DNA of 64,000 nt from Marinomonas primoryensis (GCF_013372285.1 NZ_CP054301.1:854001-918000), one strand, 5' to 3'. Positions 45,489 through 54,342 are shown, counted from the stretch's first letter. Notes: generated by a model not told the origin, from the letters alone. Program-made: numbers and translations.

Positions 45489-46235
45489 CTAGTGTTCTTT
45501 GTCGGGTGTTCTGGCAATCACCCACACGTCGACGCGCTCCGCTCCCGCTTTTAACAATAGTTTTGCGCAGTTTTCTACTGTGCTTCCCGTTGTCATGACA
45601 TCATCAAATAGAGCAACATGCTTTGCAATTGGAGTGTCCACTTTATAGCTGTTTTGAGGGCTTTTTAGGCGTTCTTTTCGACTTAAAGAATGCTGGGCTT
45701 GAGTGTTTTTGATTTTTTGTATCGGATTGTGTTTTGGTAGGGTTGGGCATTCTTTTCCTATGTGCTGCTGTAGGCTTTTAATTAAGTGGGTGGACATCGC
45801 TCTTGTTTGGCAAAATCCGCGTTCTTTGATTCGGCTTGGATGACTTGGCACATAAAGTATTTGTTCCGGCCAGTTGCCAGATGAGTATGTTCTGATTAGA
45901 TGGTTGCTCAATAGGTATGTTAGTGGCCGAATGTAATGGTTTCCTTGGTTGAATTTGATGTTATGGATGAGTATTTTTACGATGCCTTCAAATCGATAGG
46001 GGGCGATACAGGAGTGATAGGGTGGCGGGAGTGTTTGGCATTGCCCGCATAGGTTGCTGATTGTGTGTGTTGGGCGTTTGCAGTGATGGCAGTTGTTTGT
46101 GTTGAGTGGAAGTCCTTCTTGGCAGTGAAAGCAAAGCGTGTTTTCACTTTTTGCGTTACAAAGATAGCATCGATTTAAAAATAACCTCTTGTAAACTTCA
46201 TATATTTTTTTAGTTGACAGTTTCTTCCAGTCCAT
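45489..46235 (-). CDS. ComF family phosphoribosyltransferase-like protein
   Basis: This 248-residue protein has two parts. The N-terminal zinc-ribbon-like region (about residues 22-68) has CYLCNAKSENTLCFHC, CHHCKRPTHT and CGQC. The C-terminal type-I phosphoribosyltransferase domain has the PRPP loop ALFDDVMTTGSTVENCAK. ComF/GntX proteins are needed for DNA uptake in naturally transformable bacteria, and their biochemical action is unknown. The gene sits between bioA and bioB, an arrangement also typical of Pseudomonas. Its 5' coding end contains the bioB promoter and a BirA-like operator. Confidence 0.9.
   Translation of the reverse strand: MDWKKLSTKKIYEVYKRLFLNRCYLCNAKSENTLCFHCQEGLPLNTNNCHHCKRPTHTISNLCGQCQTLPPPYHSCIAPYRFEGIVKILIHNIKFNQGNHYIRPLTYLLSNHLIRTYSSGNWPEQILYVPSHPSRIKERGFCQTRAMSTHLIKSLQQHIGKECPTLPKHNPIQKIKNTQAQHSLSRKERLKSPQNSYKVDTPIAKHVALFDDVMTTGSTVENCAKLLLKAGAERVDVWVIARTPDKEH
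46189..46220. promoter_or_regulatory. BirA-type biotin operator upstream of bioB
   Basis: TTGTAAACT (46189-46197) and AGTTGACAG (46212-46220) with a 14-base spacer match the bacterial BirA operator TTGTAAACC-N14/15-GGTTTACAA at 8 of 9 and 6 of 9 positions. The right half overlaps the TTGACA -35 of the bioB promoter, the expected geometry for repression by biotinyl-AMP-bound BirA. It lies inside the first codons of the comF-family gene. Confidence 0.6.
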
Positions 46236-46241
46236 TAGTAT
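46214..46241 (+). promoter_or_regulatory. bioB operon promoter
   Basis: A perfect TTGACA at 46214-46219 and TAGTAT at 46236-46241 (16-base spacer) fit a sigma-70 promoter. Transcription would start near 46248, about 25 bases before the bioB ATG. It overlaps the 5' end of the divergent comF-family gene. Confidence 0.6.
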
Positions 46242-46273
46242 TACTCCATTGAATTTCTTTGATCGAGGATACT

Positions 46274-47341
46274 ATGTCTTTAAGTACGTCTGTAGCAACC
46301 ACCAATAAGCCGCGTTTTGACTGGACTCACGCTGAAGTTAAGGCGCTTTTTGATCTGCCATTTATGGATTTGATATTTCGTGCTCAGACTGTTCATCGTG
46401 AGAATTTCACGCCAAATGAAGTGCAAGTCAGTACTCTTTTGTCGATCAAAACGGGGGCGTGCCCTGAAGATTGTAAATATTGCCCGCAAAGTGGACATTA
46501 TAATACTGAGCTTAAAAAAGAAAAATTAATGGAAGTTCAAAAGGTGCTGGAAGAAGCGGCCCTGGCGAAAGAAAAGGGTGCAAGTCGCTTTTGTATGGGG
46601 GCGGCGTGGAAGCACCCTTCCGAAAAGGATTTTCCTTATGTTCTTGAGATGATCAAGGGGGTTAAATCTTTAGGGTTGGAGTCATGTGTGACATTGGGCT
46701 CGTTAAATGATGATCAGGCGAAGCGCTTATCGGAAGTGGGTTTGGATTATTACAACCACAATTTAGACACCTCCGCAGAATTTTACGACAGTATTATTAC
46801 GACAAGAACGTATCAAGATCGCTTGGATACGTTATCAAGAGTACGAACGTCGGGCATTAAGCTTTGCTGTGGTGGCATTATGGGGATGGGTGAAGAGCAA
46901 AAGGATCGAGTGGGTCTATTGCGTCAACTTTCTCTTATGTCTCCTCATCCTGAGAGTGTTCCTATTAATATGCTGGTGAAAGTAGAAGGAACACCGATGG
47001 AAAATGTCGACGATCTTGATACCTTCGAGTTTATTCGGACAATCGCTGTGGCGCGAATTATTATGCCAAAATCCCACGTTCGTTTATCGGCGGGTCGCCA
47101 TGGGATGAATGAACAGACTCAGGCCTTGTGTTTTATAGCGGGTGCAAACTCAATTTTTTACGGTGAAAAATTATTGACGACAGGCAATCCTGAAGCGGAT
47201 AAAGACATGGCCTTGTTCGCAAATTTAGGTATTAACCCTGAAAAACGCGAAGAACATTCAGATGAGGCAGTTGCTGAAGCCATTGTCACTCAAGCGGTGA
47301 AACAAGAAGAATCCAAGTTGTTTTATGAAGCCAGTGCCTAA
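46274..47341 (+). CDS. bioB: Biotin synthase
   Basis: The start is ATG 46274 ([17 protein letters not shown]), behind ATCGAGGAT, giving 355 residues. The frame from TTG 46259 is less likely. BioB is a radical-SAM enzyme that inserts sulfur into dethiobiotin. The SAM cluster motif is CPEDCKYC (Cys63, Cys67, Cys70). [25 protein letters not shown] and [18 protein letters not shown] follow the family, the latter including the conserved Arg near the [2Fe-2S] cluster. It heads the bioBFHCD operon and overlaps bioF by 17 bases. Confidence 0.97.
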   Translation: MSLSTSVATTNKPRFDWTHAEVKALFDLPFMDLIFRAQTVHRENFTPNEVQVSTLLSIKTGACPEDCKYCPQSGHYNTELKKEKLMEVQKVLEEAALAKEKGASRFCMGAAWKHPSEKDFPYVLEMIKGVKSLGLESCVTLGSLNDDQAKRLSEVGLDYYNHNLDTSAEFYDSIITTRTYQDRLDTLSRVRTSGIKLCCGGIMGMGEEQKDRVGLLRQLSLMSPHPESVPINMLVKVEGTPMENVDDLDTFEFIRTIAVARIIMPKSHVRLSAGRHGMNEQTQALCFIAGANSIFYGEKLLTTGNPEADKDMALFANLGINPEKREEHSDEAVAEAIVTQAVKQEESKLFYEASA

Positions 47342-48506
47342 GTCGCCGGATTGGATGTTGTCTGCGCTTGAAGAGCGTCGACAACAGAACTTGATGCGCC
47401 GAACAGTGACTATGGACGGTCCTCAAATTCCTCATGCTAAGATTAATACTCAAGATTACACCGCTTTTTGTTCTAATGATTACCTTGGTTTGGCAAATCA
47501 TCCTGCGTTGATTAAAGCGTTGCACGATACCGCTCAGAAGTATGGTGTCGGTGGTGGCTCGTCGCATTTGGTGTGTGGCCACCTGACGCCTCACCAGCAA
47601 CTTGAAGGTGCCCTCGCAGACTGGCTTGGTTACGAGCGAGTGATGTTGTTTAGTACTGGTTACATGGCGAACCTCGGTGTGATATCGGCGCTGGCTGGCA
47701 AAGGTCGGCCTGTTGTTCAAGACAAACTCAATCATGCTTCGTTAATCGATGGTGCGTTATTGGCGCAAGCGTCAATGCGTCGTTATTTGCATGGTGATGT
47801 GGCGAGTGCTGAAAAGCTATTATCTAGATCGACTGATTCCGGATTACTCATTACGGATGGTGTATTTAGTATGGACGGTGATGTGGCGCCTTTGTCGGAG
47901 TTATCTAGTTTGGCTATCAAACATGATTGGATGTTTATGGTCGATGATGCTCATGGCTTGGGGTGTCTTGGTGAGGATGGGCGGGGGTGTTTGTCATTAG
48001 CGAGTTTGGATGCTGAGCGGCTGCCTATATTGGTGGGAACGTTTGGAAAAGCTTTTGGAACGGCAGGGGCTTTTGTGGCGACGTCACATGAGTATGCGGA
48101 TTATTTAACGCAATTTGCGCGTCCTTATATTTATACCACAGCGATGTCGCCAGCTATGGCGGGAGCAACGTTAGCGTCTTTACGCATCATTCAATCATTA
48201 GAAGGGCAGGAAAGGCGTGATAGATTATCTGCGCATATTGCGTATTTTCGTCAACGAATGCAGTCGTTACCGGTTGTCTTGATGGCGTCGGAGACCGCGA
48301 TTCAGCCTATACTAATGGGTGACAGCAAAACCGCGCTTCAAATTAGTGAACGGCTAAAGTTTCTCGGTGTCTGGTGTACAGCGATTCGACCTCCAACCGT
48401 CCCAATAGGCAGTGCCCGTTTAAGAATTACCTTAAGTGCGGCCCACTCTGATGCAGATTTAGTGCTACTATGCGACTCACTCGAACACGTTTTAATCGCC
48501 AAATAA
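47325..48506 (+). CDS. bioF: 8-amino-7-oxononanoate synthase
   Basis: This 393-residue PLP enzyme condenses pimeloyl-ACP (or -CoA) with alanine to form KAPA. It has [52 protein letters not shown] and the PLP Lys in [16 protein letters not shown]. The ATG overlaps bioB by 17 bases, and 12 bases separate it from bioH. It acts in the cytosol as part of the operon bioBFHCD. Confidence 0.96.
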   Translation: MKPVPKSPDWMLSALEERRQQNLMRRTVTMDGPQIPHAKINTQDYTAFCSNDYLGLANHPALIKALHDTAQKYGVGGGSSHLVCGHLTPHQQLEGALADWLGYERVMLFSTGYMANLGVISALAGKGRPVVQDKLNHASLIDGALLAQASMRRYLHGDVASAEKLLSRSTDSGLLITDGVFSMDGDVAPLSELSSLAIKHDWMFMVDDAHGLGCLGEDGRGCLSLASLDAERLPILVGTFGKAFGTAGAFVATSHEYADYLTQFARPYIYTTAMSPAMAGATLASLRIIQSLEGQERRDRLSAHIAYFRQRMQSLPVVLMASETAIQPILMGDSKTALQISERLKFLGVWCTAIRPPTVPIGSARLRITLSAAHSDADLVLLCDSLEHVLIAK

Positions 48507-48518
48507 TAGAGGGACAGC

Positions 48519-49322
48519 ATGCGAGCACGTATTGAAACTGAAGCTTTTGGGAACTCGTCTAATCAAGCTATTTTTATGGTGTCTGGTTGGGCAATGCCAA
48601 AAGACGTTATGCATGCTTTTGCTTTGCGCCTGAGTCAGCGTTTTTATGTTGTGCTGGCGAATTTACCCGGAATCTCTCTTGATGAGCAATGGATTTCTCG
48701 CTCTCGCATTGGGCCTAATTACGATATCGATGCTTTATCAGAGCAACTGATCGAAGTTGCACCTAAAGAGGCGTGGTGGATTGGCTGGTCACTTGGCGGT
48801 ATGGTGTCTGCTTATGTGGCGGCGCGCCGCTCTAGCCAGGTTCTTGGTTTGATCACGTTAGCGGCCTCTCCTAGCTTTATCAAAAGAGAAGAATGGTCGC
48901 ATGGTATGGCGATTGAAGACTTTGATGCGTTTGCTGAATTCGTTGAGCAATCGCCAGAACAAGGGCTTCAGAAATTTGTTATGTTGCAGGCAAAAGGGGC
49001 GAAGAATGAACGTGCCTTAGTGAAGCAGTTGCAATCCTTTTTGCCGATGAAAACATTAAATCGTGTGGCTCTGATTGGCGGGCTTAGGTTATTAAAGTCT
49101 CTTGATGTTCGTCGTGAGTGGTCCCTTTTAGATGTTCCTAATTTACACCTTTTAGGTGGCAAGGATGCGCTGGTTTCTAGTAAAACCTTGGAACAACAAG
49201 CTGATGTAAATCCTTTGCAGCAATGTGTTGTATTGTCAAATTGTGCACATCAACCTTTTCTTGAAGAGGAAGAGGCTTGTGTGCGTCACATAGAAAACTT
49301 TATCGATGCTAATAACACGTGA
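48519..49322 (+). CDS. bioH: Pimeloyl-ACP methyl ester carboxylesterase
   Basis: This 267-residue alpha/beta hydrolase releases methanol from pimeloyl-ACP methyl ester and so ends BioC-shielded chain elongation. The nucleophile elbow is WIGWSLGGMV (Ser91), with the acid in LLGGKDALV and the base in SNCAHQPFLEE. The sequence diverges from E. coli BioH, but its place between bioF and bioC, as in Pseudomonas, supports the call. Its end overlaps bioC by 17 bases. Confidence 0.9.
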   Translation: MRARIETEAFGNSSNQAIFMVSGWAMPKDVMHAFALRLSQRFYVVLANLPGISLDEQWISRSRIGPNYDIDALSEQLIEVAPKEAWWIGWSLGGMVSAYVAARRSSQVLGLITLAASPSFIKREEWSHGMAIEDFDAFAEFVEQSPEQGLQKFVMLQAKGAKNERALVKQLQSFLPMKTLNRVALIGGLRLLKSLDVRREWSLLDVPNLHLLGGKDALVSSKTLEQQADVNPLQQCVVLSNCAHQPFLEEEEACVRHIENFIDANNT

Positions 49323-50124
49323 TATCCCTGCGCTTGATTACAAACGACAGCTAGCGAAACGTTTTGATCGAGCTTCCCTCTCTTATGATTCTTATGCTGA
49401 ATTCCAAAAAATTGTTTTAGAACGGCTTTTGGCTATGTTGCCGTTAAGCAGAGCGAATGCGGTTCTTGATCTTGGTACGGGAACCGGTCAAGCGCTGGAA
49501 GCCTTGTCTGAAAAATTATCCCCAACGTGTTGTGTTGCACTGGATTTGTCTCAACAGATGTTGGCGGTGGCCCGCGAACATTTTTCTTCTTTGCAAAATA
49601 CCCATTATGTTCGTGCCGATGCTGAGCAGCTGCCTTTTCAACCGGTGTCATTCGATCTGATTTTTTCGAGTCTTGCTATTCAGTGGTGTTTAACGCCGAA
49701 AAATTTATTTGACGAGCTGTATCGTGTCACTAAGCCTGGTGGGTACGTGGTTTTTTCAACGTTGCTTGAGGGGTCTATGCCAGAAATTAGTCAAGCTTGG
49801 TTAGAGTTAGATGATAAAAAGCATGTGCATCAGTATATGGTCGCTGAGTCGTTGTTCGATTGTGTTAAAGCGGGTCGTTTTAATATTTTATCTTCCGATT
49901 GTTCTGATGTATCTATGTGGTTTGACTCACCAGAGAGTGCTGTTTATTCATTGAAAAAAGTAGGGGCAAGTTTCATTTCTTCTGACGTGAGTCATGCCTT
50001 GCCGCCGAGTAAATGGAAACACTTCTTGAATGAGTATGAAAAACAACGCTGTGATTTAGGAATTCCATTGAGCTATCAAGTGGCTTTTGTTGTGGCTCAA
50101 AAGCCCATTTTTATTCAGGAGTGA
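49306..50124 (+). CDS. bioC: Malonyl-ACP O-methyltransferase
   Basis: This 272-residue SAM-dependent methyltransferase caps malonyl-ACP to prime pimelate synthesis. It has KRFDRASLSYDSYAEFQ at the start, SAM motif I AVLDLGTGTGQALEAL, then DAEQLPFQPVSFDLIFSSLAIQWC and LYRVTKPGGYVVFSTLLEGS, as in BioC. The ATG lies inside the end of bioH, so translation is coupled. bioD follows after 3 bases. Confidence 0.95.
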   Translation: MLITRDIPALDYKRQLAKRFDRASLSYDSYAEFQKIVLERLLAMLPLSRANAVLDLGTGTGQALEALSEKLSPTCCVALDLSQQMLAVAREHFSSLQNTHYVRADAEQLPFQPVSFDLIFSSLAIQWCLTPKNLFDELYRVTKPGGYVVFSTLLEGSMPEISQAWLELDDKKHVHQYMVAESLFDCVKAGRFNILSSDCSDVSMWFDSPESAVYSLKKVGASFISSDVSHALPPSKWKHFLNEYEKQRCDLGIPLSYQVAFVVAQKPIFIQE

Positions 50125-50127
50125 TGT

Positions 50128-50808
50128 GTGAAAAAACGTTTTTTTGTAACCGGTATTGATACAGATGTTGGTAAAACTTATGTCACGGTAGGTTTGCTTG
50201 AAGCCGCAAAGCGAGCTGGCTTGAAATCGTTTGGTCTTAAGCCGATTGCAGCAGGTGCCGATCGAGTAGAAGGAAGTTTACGTAATGACGATGCGTTGCG
50301 TATCCAAAAGGCGAGTAGTGTTAGTTTGCCTTATGAACAAGTGAATCCTGTTGTACTGGAAGAACCTATCGCGCCTCATATTGCGGCAATGCGAGAGGGT
50401 CGTCTTGTCACTGCTTCTCGCTTGGAAGGATTCATCAAAGGCGCGCTATTAACGCCTCATGAGCTGGTTTTAGTGGAAGGTGCGGGAGGATGGCGAGTGC
50501 CGTTAAATGATAGAGAATGGTTATCCGATGTGGCTAAGTTGTTAGGCTTCCCTGTTATTCTCGTCGTCAATATGAAATTGGGTTGTTTGAATCATGCAAT
50601 TTTAACCGCTGAAGCGATTACACGAGACGGTTTAACACTGGCAGGTTGGATTGCTAATAATAGTACGTCAGAAAGAATGCCATGTTATGAAGAGAACCTT
50701 GCCAGTCTTGCCTCTATGTTACCCGCGCCTTTGCTGGGTGCTTTGTCATGGAGTCAGGAAGAGGGTGAATCACAACAAGAGTTTGATGCAATATTGTCTG
50801 CACTGTAA
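50128..50808 (+). CDS. bioD: Dethiobiotin synthetase
   Basis: This 226-residue ATP-dependent carboxylase-type ligase closes the ureido ring of dethiobiotin from DAPA and CO2. The P-loop is FFVTGIDTDVGKTYVTVGLL, with KPIAAGADRVEG and the EGAGGWRVPLNDREWLSDVAKLL segment characteristic of BioD. The start is GTG 50128, 3 bases after bioC. It is the last biotin gene; a 105-base gap separates it from the flagellar locus. Confidence 0.96.
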   Translation: MKKRFFVTGIDTDVGKTYVTVGLLEAAKRAGLKSFGLKPIAAGADRVEGSLRNDDALRIQKASSVSLPYEQVNPVVLEEPIAPHIAAMREGRLVTASRLEGFIKGALLTPHELVLVEGAGGWRVPLNDREWLSDVAKLLGFPVILVVNMKLGCLNHAILTAEAITRDGLTLAGWIANNSTSERMPCYEENLASLASMLPAPLLGALSWSQEEGESQQEFDAILSAL

Positions 50809-50838
50809 GTTCTGCATTATAAAATTCTACGTTAATGC

Positions 50839-50869
50839 TTGAAAGTAAGCGGTAACTACGCATTATAAT
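50839..50869 (+). promoter_or_regulatory. Candidate promoter of the FleQ-like/fleSR operon
   Basis: A perfect TATAAT at 50864-50869 is preceded by TTGAAA at 50839-50844, with a long 19-base spacer. No sigma-54 GG-N10-GC element is seen. A weak sigma-70 promoter is the best reading. Confidence 0.4.
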
Positions 50870-50876
50870 AGGGTGT

Positions 50877-50893
50877 GGTAAGAGTTGCTTACC
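50877..50893. repeat. Perfect inverted repeat at the expected transcript start
   Basis: GGTAAG (50877-50882) and CTTACC (50888-50893) form a perfect dyad with a 5-base centre, followed by TTTT. It lies just after the TATAAT box and before the FleQ-like gene. It may be an operator at the start site, or a weak bioD terminator. Confidence 0.4.
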
Positions 50894-50913
50894 TTTTAGG
50901 TTGAGGTGGTGTT

Positions 50914-51384
50914 GTGAAAGCTTGGTTGTGCGGTTTAGATGACGAAGAGGTTTCGAGTGTTTCCAGCATCTTGACCTTTATAGGAATAGAACACAGTACG
51001 TCATTGACCGCGTTTCATTTGCCTGATTTTGTCGTGCTGGGAAAGGCGGTTCAGTCTTTTGAATTGGATGAAATGATTCCTATCGTCTCACTTAGTCATA
51101 CTATGGATGTTATGGGAGATTATAACGTTTGGCTTTGTCCTTTGCCTTGGCGTTCTCAGACGCTGTCTTCTGTGTTGAAAGACATTAAGCGTTTACACAC
51201 CTTTCCTCAGGCATCGGGTGTGAATTTAAATTTACATATCCGTCACCTCGAAGCACTTCTTATTCGTCAAGCTTTAGTATCTACTCAAGGTGTAGTGTCT
51301 AAAGCTGCGCAAAACCTACAAATACAACGCACAACGCTTATTGAAAAAATGCGTCGCTATAATATTGATAAATCGGAGTTTTAG
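50914..51384 (+). CDS. FleQ-like protein lacking the AAA+ domain
   Basis: This 156-residue protein has two parts. Residues 1-105 resemble the FleQ N-terminal receiver-like domain. Residues 110-156 are a Fis-type helix-turn-helix very close to the FleQ C-terminus: LIRQALVSTQGVVSKAAQNL and QIQRTTLIEKMRRYNI. The roughly 240-residue sigma-54-interacting AAA+ core, with Walker A and GAFTGA, is wholly absent. It sits exactly where fleQ lies in Pseudomonas, directly before fleS, which starts in its stop codon. It should bind DNA but cannot activate sigma-54 or bind c-di-GMP through the AAA+ site. It may antagonise or assist a full FleQ encoded elsewhere. Confidence 0.8.
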   Translation: MKAWLCGLDDEEVSSVSSILTFIGIEHSTSLTAFHLPDFVVLGKAVQSFELDEMIPIVSLSHTMDVMGDYNVWLCPLPWRSQTLSSVLKDIKRLHTFPQASGVNLNLHIRHLEALLIRQALVSTQGVVSKAAQNLQIQRTTLIEKMRRYNIDKSEF

Positions 51385-52538
51385 TGACAAAAGATGAAGA
51401 AATAGCGGAGTTGAAAACCGCTTTTAAGGCTTTCTCTGAGTCGTCTGATGTGTTGGCAAAGTCTTACTTAGACCTTCAGCAGGAAGTTGTTCGATTATAC
51501 GATCAACTGGAAAAATCAGAGCAGGCCAAGCGTCAAGAGCAGGATAAAAATCGAGTATTGGTGCTGCAGTTTCAGCAATTGTTTGAGTCTATGCCTGTTG
51601 GTGTGTTGCTGCTAAATGAAGAAGGTTTGGTGGTGATGGCCAATCCTGTTGCTGACCGTTTATTTAATTTGCCATTGGTTGGTCAATCATGGGGAGAAAT
51701 TGTGCCACTAAGCTTTCGTCCGCAAAAGAACGATGGTCACGATGTGAGTATGGTAACGGGTCGTAGAGTGCGTGTAGAGACGGCCTCACTAGGAAATGTG
51801 CCGGGCCAATTGGTTATATTGGTTGATCAAACAGAAGCGTATTTGTTACAGACAAAACTGACTCATCATGAGCGCTTATCAAATATGGGCAAAATGGTGG
51901 CGGCATTGGCTCATCAAATTAGAACACCACTTTCTTCTGCAATGTTGTATGCAGGACATTTACAAAAGCCAGATTTGGCACCTGTTATGCGTCAAACTTT
52001 TGCTAATAAACTAGTAGACCGTTTGGCAAATATTGAAAAACAAATCCGTGATATGCTGATTTTTTCTCGTAGTGAGATAAAGCTGGATGGCATAGTAAGT
52101 GTCAGTGTTTTTATTAAGGAATTAACCAATCACTGTGAAGAAATTTGTGAGCAAAAAAACATGCAGTTCGTGGCAACGGGTGCGGATTTTTTAGCCACAG
52201 ATTGTATTCAATGCAACAAAGAAACGTTAATGGGAGCATTGTTGAATCTGTTGAATAATGCCGTGGATGCGCAGTCGGAAGGGGAAGTGGTTCGACTTGA
52301 TTGGCGCAATAGTGACGGCTATGTGACACTGTCGTTTAAAGATCATGGTTTGGGAATGTCGAAAGAACATTTAGAACATGTTCAAGAAGGGTTTGTAACA
52401 ACGAAACAACATGGAACTGGGTTGGGCTTGATGGTTGTTAAGGCTATTGCAAGGGCTCATCATGGAAAATTTGAAATAGACAGTATAGAGGGTGTCGGTA
52501 CAACTGCCAGTATGACACTTCCTCTTGTAAGGGTATGA
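51384..52538 (+). CDS. fleS: Flagellar sensor histidine kinase FleS
   Basis: This 384-residue cytosolic kinase has a coiled coil (about 5-60), a PAS domain (about 63-165), an H-box with phospho-acceptor His177 in MVAALAHQIRTPLSSAMLY, and a GHKL ATPase domain with LLNLLNNAVDAQ, KDHGLGM and GTGLGLMVVKAIARAHHG. There are no membrane segments, as in Pseudomonas FleS. The start GTG overlaps the previous stop by one base. It pairs with FleR, whose gene follows at once, to control mid-stage flagellar genes (basal body and hook). The stimulus is unknown. Confidence 0.93.
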   Translation: MTKDEEIAELKTAFKAFSESSDVLAKSYLDLQQEVVRLYDQLEKSEQAKRQEQDKNRVLVLQFQQLFESMPVGVLLLNEEGLVVMANPVADRLFNLPLVGQSWGEIVPLSFRPQKNDGHDVSMVTGRRVRVETASLGNVPGQLVILVDQTEAYLLQTKLTHHERLSNMGKMVAALAHQIRTPLSSAMLYAGHLQKPDLAPVMRQTFANKLVDRLANIEKQIRDMLIFSRSEIKLDGIVSVSVFIKELTNHCEEICEQKNMQFVATGADFLATDCIQCNKETLMGALLNLLNNAVDAQSEGEVVRLDWRNSDGYVTLSFKDHGLGMSKEHLEHVQEGFVTTKQHGTGLGLMVVKAIARAHHGKFEIDSIEGVGTTASMTLPLVRV

Positions 52539-52539
52539 A

Positions 52540-53886
52540 ATGTCCGATGTTAAGTTATTGATAGTAGAGGATGACAAGGGTCTTGCGGAAGCGTTAGAAG
52601 ACACTCTAATGTTAGCAAGTTACCAGTGTAAAATAGTTTATAGTGCAGAAGAGGCAGTAATTGCCTTGAAACATGGCCAGTTTGATATGGTGGTGTCAGA
52701 TGTAAATCTACCAGGAATGGATGGTTATGGGTTATTGCACCATGTTATCGATACCTACCCTGAGCTGCCTATTATGCTAATGACGGCCTACGGTGATATT
52801 GCCCATGCGGTAGAGGCTATGCGTGATGGCGCGGTTGACTATTTACTTAAGCCTTTTCAAGAAGAAGAGCTATTGAATGCCATTGCAAAATATACCGTTA
52901 AGGCGGCTCCTTCATCAAACCCTCAACCTATTGCGAAAGACCCTTCGAGTATCGCGTTATTGGAGTTGGCAAAGCGTGTTGCTGTAACAGATTCAACTGT
53001 CTTGATTTGCGGTGAGAGTGGAACTGGTAAAGAAGTACTTGCTCACTATATTCATCAGCACTCAAGCCGCCCCAATGCGCCTTTTGTGGCAATCAACTGT
53101 GCTGCGATTCCTGAGAATATGCTAGAGGCGATTCTTTTTGGTTATGAAAAAGGGGCGTATACGGGGGCAGTTTCTTCTCAGGCAGGTAAGTTTGAACAGG
53201 CGAATGGCGGTACGTTACTACTTGATGAAATAACTGAAATGGATGTTAGTTTACAGGCAAAATTACTACGTGTTTTACAAGAGCAAGAAGTTGAGCGTCT
53301 TGGTGGTAAAAAATCTATTCCGTTAGATGTTCGCGTTATTGCAACCACGAACCGCGATCTTGCGGATTATGTTCGTGAAGGCGGATTTAGAGAAGATTTA
53401 TACTATCGGTTGAATGTTTTTCCATTGCGTTGGGTGCCGATTCGCGAGCGTAAAGGTGATATTTTACCCATCGCTCATCACTTACTCGCAAAACATGCTG
53501 GAAAAATGCGTATTTCTGGTGCTCTCTTAAAACCATCTGCTCAAAGTAAATTAGAGTCTCATCCTTGGCCTGGTAATGTTCGTGAGCTTGATAACGTTAT
53601 TCAGCGCGCGTTGATTTTAAGCCCTAATGCACAAATCAACGAAGATCATATAGCGTTTGATATGATGAGTTTGGCGCCTACTGTGAGTGATATGACAGAA
53701 GAGGAAGATAGTGCCGCTTCCATTCTTGGTAAAGGGGTTCAGCAGCATGAGTTTCGCATTATTGCTCAAGCATTAGTCGATGCAAATGGTAAGCGTAAAG
53801 CTGTTGCCGATAAACTGGGGATAAGCCCTAGAACTTTACGCTATAAAATCGCCAAAATGCGAGAAAGTGGTATAGACGTCGATTGA
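52540..53886 (+). CDS. fleR: Sigma-54-dependent flagellar response regulator FleR
   Basis: This 448-residue regulator has a receiver domain (residues 5-115, phospho-Asp54 in VVSDVNLPGMDGYG), an AAA+ core (about 135-370) with Walker A GESGTGKE (158-165), and a Fis-type HTH at the C-terminus (KRKAVADKLGISPRTLRYKI). The sigma-54 contact loop reads GAYTGA (205-210) rather than the usual GAFTGA, a conservative change found in some active members. Phosphorylated by FleS, it activates class III flagellar genes. The gene begins 2 bases after fleS. I found no well-spaced sigma-54 promoter before fliE. Confidence 0.94.
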   Translation: MSDVKLLIVEDDKGLAEALEDTLMLASYQCKIVYSAEEAVIALKHGQFDMVVSDVNLPGMDGYGLLHHVIDTYPELPIMLMTAYGDIAHAVEAMRDGAVDYLLKPFQEEELLNAIAKYTVKAAPSSNPQPIAKDPSSIALLELAKRVAVTDSTVLICGESGTGKEVLAHYIHQHSSRPNAPFVAINCAAIPENMLEAILFGYEKGAYTGAVSSQAGKFEQANGGTLLLDEITEMDVSLQAKLLRVLQEQEVERLGGKKSIPLDVRVIATTNRDLADYVREGGFREDLYYRLNVFPLRWVPIRERKGDILPIAHHLLAKHAGKMRISGALLKPSAQSKLESHPWPGNVRELDNVIQRALILSPNAQINEDHIAFDMMSLAPTVSDMTEEEDSAASILGKGVQQHEFRIIAQALVDANGKRKAVADKLGISPRTLRYKIAKMRESGIDVD

Positions 53887-53952
53887 TTTTTGTATCTTGT
53901 TTTAATTGGCTTTATGCTAAGCTGTGTGTATGTGTTTTTTTAGGTGAGTAAG

Positions 53953-54315
53953 ATGATTTCTGGTCGACCAGACATTAATCAAGTGTTATCCCAAATGAGG
54001 GATATGCAGTCGCAGGTTAGAGCGCCTAGTTCACCTGTACCTAGTATCGAAAAAATAGGCGGCGAAGGTGACGGGGTTCAAGGTGTTGAACGTGCAGATT
54101 TTGCAGAAATGTTGAAAAATGCAGTCAATAATGTAAACACCTTACAAAAAGACGCAACACAGTTAGCCCAATCTTACGAACGCGGTGACGAAGGGGTTGA
54201 TTTACCTCAAGTTATGATTGGTTTACAAAAATCGAGTGTGTCATTCGAAGCAATGACTCAGGTGCGTAATAAACTTGTAGACGCGTATGAAAAAATCATG
54301 AATATGCCGATTTAG
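53953..54315 (+). CDS. fliE: Flagellar hook-basal body protein FliE
   Basis: The start is ATG 53953 (MISGRPDINQ), behind AGGTGAG, giving 120 residues. The frame from GTG 53944 is three codons longer. The C-terminal half, ADFAEMLKNAVNNVNTLQ to MTQVRNKLVDAYEKIMNMPI, is the conserved FliE helix pair with the invariant NKLVDAYxxIMxMP end. FliE joins the MS ring to the rod and is an early export substrate. It opens the fliEFGHIJ run 66 bases after fleR. Confidence 0.94.
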   Translation: MISGRPDINQVLSQMRDMQSQVRAPSSPVPSIEKIGGEGDGVQGVERADFAEMLKNAVNNVNTLQKDATQLAQSYERGDEGVDLPQVMIGLQKSSVSFEAMTQVRNKLVDAYEKIMNMPI

Positions 54316-54342
54316 GCATAATAAACCGCTTGGCGCTTTTTA

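Noticed and set aside
53900..53930. Sigma-54-like element (TTGGC ... AAGC) before fliE
   Set aside because: The spacing between GG and GC is 11 instead of 10 and the TTGC half is missing, so it is not a credible sigma-54 promoter.
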